Source of the DNA: an uncultured Clostridia bacterium | GTDB lineage: Bacteria > Bacillota > Clostridia > Christensenellales > Borkfalkiaceae | NCBI GenBank assembly: GCA_904501795.1 | Contig: CAJGCK010000010.1 | Coordinates: 1-27,037 of the forward strand | DNA: 27,037 nucleotides | Direction: 5' to 3' | Part shown: positions 24,030 to 27,037 of the stretch, in pieces | Numbering within the stretch: the stretch's first letter is position 1 | Layout of the letters: each line of letters starts with the position of its first letter | Notes under the pieces: model-generated | Seen by the model: only the letters and a program-made list of their open reading frames with translations | What the model was told of the DNA's origin: nothing | Database searches by the model: none | Made by a program: the position numbers and the translations under genes

Positions 24030-26099
24030 ATGCCTAGAGATTTTGATTTAAGTGTTACCAGAAACATAGGTATTATGGCGCACATAGACGCAGGTAAAAC
24101 CACTACCACCGAAAGAATTTTGTTTTACACCGGTAAAACTCACAAGTTGGGCGAAACCCACGAAGGCGCTGCAACTATGGACTGGATGGTTCAAGAACAA
24201 GAACGTGGTATAACCATAACGAGTGCGGCAACGACTTGTTACTGGAAAGGCCACCGTATCAATATTATCGATACCCCTGGTCACGTTGACTTTACCGTAG
24301 AAGTTGAGAGATCGCTTCGTATATTAGACGGTGCCGTTGCAACTTTCTGTGCAAAGGGCGGTGTTGAACCTCAAAGTGAAACCGTTTGGCGCCAAGCTGA
24401 TAAATATAAAGTTCCAAGAATTGCTTATATCAACAAAATGGACATCAACGGTGCAAACTTCTATAACGCAATCGAAATGATGCGTGAAAGATTAAAAACC
24501 AACGCTGTTCCAATTTTATTACCGATAGGTAAAGAAGAGACCTTTAAGGGTGTTGTTGATATTATCGAACAAAAAGCAATCATTTATTTAGACGACTTAG
24601 GCCGTGAAACTCAAGAGACCGAAGTTCCGGAAGACTTAAAGGCAGAAGTTGCTGAATATAGAGAAAAAATAGTTGAACTAGCCGCTGAAACGGACGACGC
24701 TTTGATGGAAAAATACTTCGAAGAAGGTGACCTATCAGTTGCCGAAATCAAGAAAGGTTTAAGAAAAGCAACCCTTGAAATGAAAGTAACCCCCGTGCTT
24801 TGCGGTTCAAGTTACAAAAATAAGGGCGTTCAAAACCTTATCGACGCTATAACCGAGTATCTTCCCAGCCCCTTAGACATAGGCGCTATCGAAGGTCAAG
24901 ATCCCGATGGAAACGTTGTTAAGAGAGAACCTGCAGACGATCAACCTTTCTGTGGCTTAGCGTTCAAGATAATGACTGACCCGTTCGTTGGTAAATTAGC
25001 GTTCTTCCGTGCATATTCGGGCGTTTTGAAAACAGGTTCTTACGTATATAACGCAACTAAGGGCAAAAAAGAAAGAATTGCAAGAATTCTAAGAATGCAC
25101 GCAAACCACAGGGAAGAAGTTGACGCAGTATATTCGGGTGAAATTTGTGCACTAGTAGGCTTAAAAGAAACCACCACCGGTGATACTCTTTGTGCTGAAA
25201 ACGGCCAAATCATTTTGGAACAAATGGAATTCCCAGAACCCGTTATTAGAGTTGCTATCGAACCTAAGACTAAACAAGGTCAAGAAAAGATGGGCTTCGC
25301 TCTTGCAAAACTTGCAGAAGAAGACCCCACTTTCAAAACTTATACCGACCCCGAAACCGCGCAAACCATTATTGCAGGTATGGGCGAACTTCACCTTGAA
25401 ATTATCGTAGATAGATTGCTTAGAGAGTTTAGAGTAGAAGCAAACGTTGGTAAACCCCAAGTTGCATACAAAGAAACTATTCGTCAAGCAGTTGAAGCGG
25501 AAGGTATGTTCAAACGTCAAACGGGTGGTCACGGTCAATACGGTCACTGTAAAATCCGTCTTGAACCGCAAGAACCTGGTAAGGGCTACGAATTCGTTGA
25601 CGAAACCGTTGGTGGTTCAATTCCTAAGGAATTTATTCAACCTATCAACAAAGGTATTATGGAAGCATCAAGAAACGGTATATTAGCAGGCTACGAAGTA
25701 GTTGACTTCAAGGTAACCGTATACGACGGTAGTTACCACGACGTAGACTCGTCTGAAATGGCGTTTAAGATTGCAGGTAGCATGGCTCTTAAAGACGGTT
25801 TGCAAAAAGCAAAGAGCGTTCTTTTAGAACCGATAATGAAGGTAGAAATACTAACTCCGGACACCTATTTTGGTGACTTAATGGGTAACGTAACCGCACG
25901 TCGTGGTATTATCCAAGGCACCGAAGATAGAAACGGAATAAAGGTTATCGACGCGCACATTCCGCTAGCAGAAATGTTTGGTTATGCAACCGACTTACGT
26001 TCAAGAACGCAAGGCCGTGGTAACTACACCATGCAGTTCTCACATTACGCAGAAGTACCCAAGTCAGTAGCAGAAAAGATAATGGGCAAAAAAGCGTAA
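24030..26099 (+). CDS. fusA: Elongation factor G
   Basis: Translocase EF-G, 689 aa, full length. GTPase motifs are normal: AHIDAGKTT (G1, residues 17-25), [11 protein letters not shown] (G2), DTPGH (G3), NKMD (G4, in [12 protein letters not shown]), and GSS near 262 (G5). Domains II to V follow, with the domain IV tip region [12 protein letters not shown] and the C-terminal MSF-like [20 protein letters not shown]. Contrast this intact P-loop with that of the adjacent tuf. GGAGAG precedes the ATG. It also acts with RRF (2199) in recycling. It is the last gene before a separate tuf promoter. Confidence 0.98.
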   Translation: MPRDFDLSVTRNIGIMAHIDAGKTTTTERILFYTGKTHKLGETHEGAATMDWMVQEQERGITITSAATTCYWKGHRINIIDTPGHVDFTVEVERSLRILDGAVATFCAKGGVEPQSETVWRQADKYKVPRIAYINKMDINGANFYNAIEMMRERLKTNAVPILLPIGKEETFKGVVDIIEQKAIIYLDDLGRETQETEVPEDLKAEVAEYREKIVELAAETDDALMEKYFEEGDLSVAEIKKGLRKATLEMKVTPVLCGSSYKNKGVQNLIDAITEYLPSPLDIGAIEGQDPDGNVVKREPADDQPFCGLAFKIMTDPFVGKLAFFRAYSGVLKTGSYVYNATKGKKERIARILRMHANHREEVDAVYSGEICALVGLKETTTGDTLCAENGQIILEQMEFPEPVIRVAIEPKTKQGQEKMGFALAKLAEEDPTFKTYTDPETAQTIIAGMGELHLEIIVDRLLREFRVEANVGKPQVAYKETIRQAVEAEGMFKRQTGGHGQYGHCKIRLEPQEPGKGYEFVDETVGGSIPKEFIQPINKGIMEASRNGILAGYEVVDFKVTVYDGSYHDVDSSEMAFKIAGSMALKDGLQKAKSVLLEPIMKVEILTPDTYFGDLMGNVTARRGIIQGTEDRNGIKVIDAHIPLAEMFGYATDLRSRTQGRGNYTMQFSHYAEVPKSVAEKIMGKKA

Positions 26100-26106
26100 A
26101 TTACTG

Positions 26107-26135
26107 TTGACAATTTAAGTTATTTATTGTAAAAT
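26107..26135 (+). promoter_or_regulatory. Promoter of tuf
   Basis: TTGACA (26107-26112), a 17-bp spacer, then TAAAAT (26130-26135). The leader of about 70 nt is almost all A/T and ends in TTTTGGAGG before the ATG. No terminator is seen after fusA, so tuf may be transcribed both from here and by read-through. Confidence 0.75.
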
Positions 26136-26210
26136 AAATATAAATTTAACAAAAAACCTAAAAAAAATTAAAAAATAAAAAATCATCAGAAATTTTTGGA
26201 GGAAAATCTA

Positions 26211-27037
26211 ATGGCAAAGGCTAAATTTGACAGAAGTAAACCGCACATTAACATCGGTCCTATCGGACACGTTGACCACCGTAAAACTACTCTTACCGCA
26301 GCAATCACCATGACTATGGCTGCTAAAGGTCAAGCACAAAAAATGAAATATGACGAAATCGATAAGGCACCGGAAGAAAAGGCAAGAGGTATAACAATTA
26401 ACACCTCTCACGTAGAATACCAAACCGACAACCGTCACTATGCACACGTTGACTGCCCCGGCCACGCTGACTACGTTAAGAACATGATCACTGGTGCAGC
26501 ACAAATGGACGGCGCAATCCTAGTAGTTGCAGCAACCGACGGTCCGATGCCCCAAACTAGAGAACACATCCTTCTTGCTCGTCAAGTTGGCGTTCCCTAC
26601 ATCGTAGTATTCATGAACAAATGCGATCAATTAGACGATCCTGAACTTCTTGAACTCGTTGAAATGGAAATCAGAGAACTTCTTTCTGAATATGGTTTCC
26701 CTGGCGACGATACTCCTATTATCAAAGGTTCAGCATTAAAAGCATTAGAAGTTGCTCAAGCTAACGAAGGTGACGCTGTTACTAACGCTCCTGAAACTGC
26801 TTGCATCAGAGAACTTATGGACGCTGTTGACTCATACATTCCTAACCCCGAACGTGACGAAGCTAAACCCTTCCTTCTCCCTGTAGAAGACGTATTCACC
26901 ATTTCTGGTCGTGGTACTGTTGCTACTGGTAGAGTAGAACGTGGTACAATCCACATGAACGAAGAAGTTGAACTCGTTGGTCTTGCTGACGAGAGCAGAA
27001 AGACTGTTGTTACAGGTATCGAAATGTTCCACAAGCT
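26211..27037 (+). CDS. tuf: Elongation factor Tu with altered P-loop (3'-truncated)
   Basis: EF-Tu delivers aminoacyl-tRNA to the ribosome as a GTP complex. About 275 of roughly 397 residues are present; the gene runs off the window. It starts [16 protein letters not shown] after GGAGG. Most motifs are canonical: [12 protein letters not shown] (switch I/G2), [12 protein letters not shown] (G3), NKCD (G4), GSALKALE (G5), and domain II from about residue 205 ([20 protein letters not shown]). The G1 region, however, reads [14 protein letters not shown]: Pro17 (codon CCT, 26259) replaces Thr, and Arg24 (codon CGT, 26280) replaces the P-loop Gly. Either change is one base from the usual codon. It could be a read or assembly error or an unusual protein. 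Confidence 0.93.
   Translation, partial: MAKAKFDRSKPHINIGPIGHVDHRKTTLTAAITMTMAAKGQAQKMKYDEIDKAPEEKARGITINTSHVEYQTDNRHYAHVDCPGHADYVKNMITGAAQMDGAILVVAATDGPMPQTREHILLARQVGVPYIVVFMNKCDQLDDPELLELVEMEIRELLSEYGFPGDDTPIIKGSALKALEVAQANEGDAVTNAPETACIRELMDAVDSYIPNPERDEAKPFLLPVEDVFTISGRGTVATGRVERGTIHMNEEVELVGLADESRKTVVTGIEMFHK

Overview
This window is a chromosomal core segment from a moderately AT-rich bacterium of the Firmicutes, most likely an uncultured Clostridia lineage. The evidence is the rpsB-tsf-pyrH-frr-uppS-cdsA-dxr-rseP order, strong GGAGG-type ribosome binding sites, the pta-ackA-DUF177-rpmF block next to tmcAL, a zinc-type L32, an RqcP homologue, and Firmicutes-like RpoB and RpoC. Placement below class level is a guess. 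The first gene (rpsB) and the last (tuf) are cut by the window edges.

Layout. (1) 1-6573, all plus strand: the tail of rpsB and tsf, a terminator and a new promoter, then pyrH, frr, uppS, cdsA, dxr and rseP, tightly packed. This is translation factors, UMP kinase, and isoprenoid/undecaprenyl and phospholipid synthesis. (2) 6574-8044: gdhA (glutamate dehydrogenase) as its own unit with an extended -10 promoter and a strong terminator. (3) 8103-9039: a small accessory pocket with two tandem paralogous Cys-rich small proteins and a WapI-immunity-like protein, closed by a terminator. (4) 9108-13444: tmcAL (minus) diverging from pta-ackA through a nearly symmetric promoter region, then DUF177 and rpmF. 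(5) 13466-14879, minus strand: rqcP and a fused ispD-ispF gene. (6) 15165-22783: rpoB and rpoC behind tandem -35 boxes and a leader of about 200 nt, without the usual rplKAJL genes upstream. (7) 22806-27037: the str region rpsL, rpsG, fusA and tuf. It has its own promoter, a structured leader, and a 213-nt rpsL-rpsG spacer packed with hairpins.

How the genes work together: dxr and ispDF make isoprenoid precursors, uppS turns them into the undecaprenyl carrier, and cdsA makes CDP-diacylglycerol. pta-ackA makes acetate and ATP from acetyl-CoA, and TmcAL spends acetate and ATP on tRNA(Met) modification. The rest is transcription and translation machinery.

The most unusual observations are: (a) the tuf gene encodes a P-loop reading GHVDHRKTT instead of the near-universal GHVDHGKTT, with a second change (T to P) seven residues earlier; (b) the rpsL-rpsG spacer forms at least six hairpins, three capped by GNRA tetraloops, and also holds a 13-codon basic ORF; (c) the tmcAL/pta intergenic region has a 15-bp-arm inverted repeat that reads as the same -35/-10 promoter in both directions. 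No defence system, CRISPR array, insertion sequence, rRNA or tRNA is visible.
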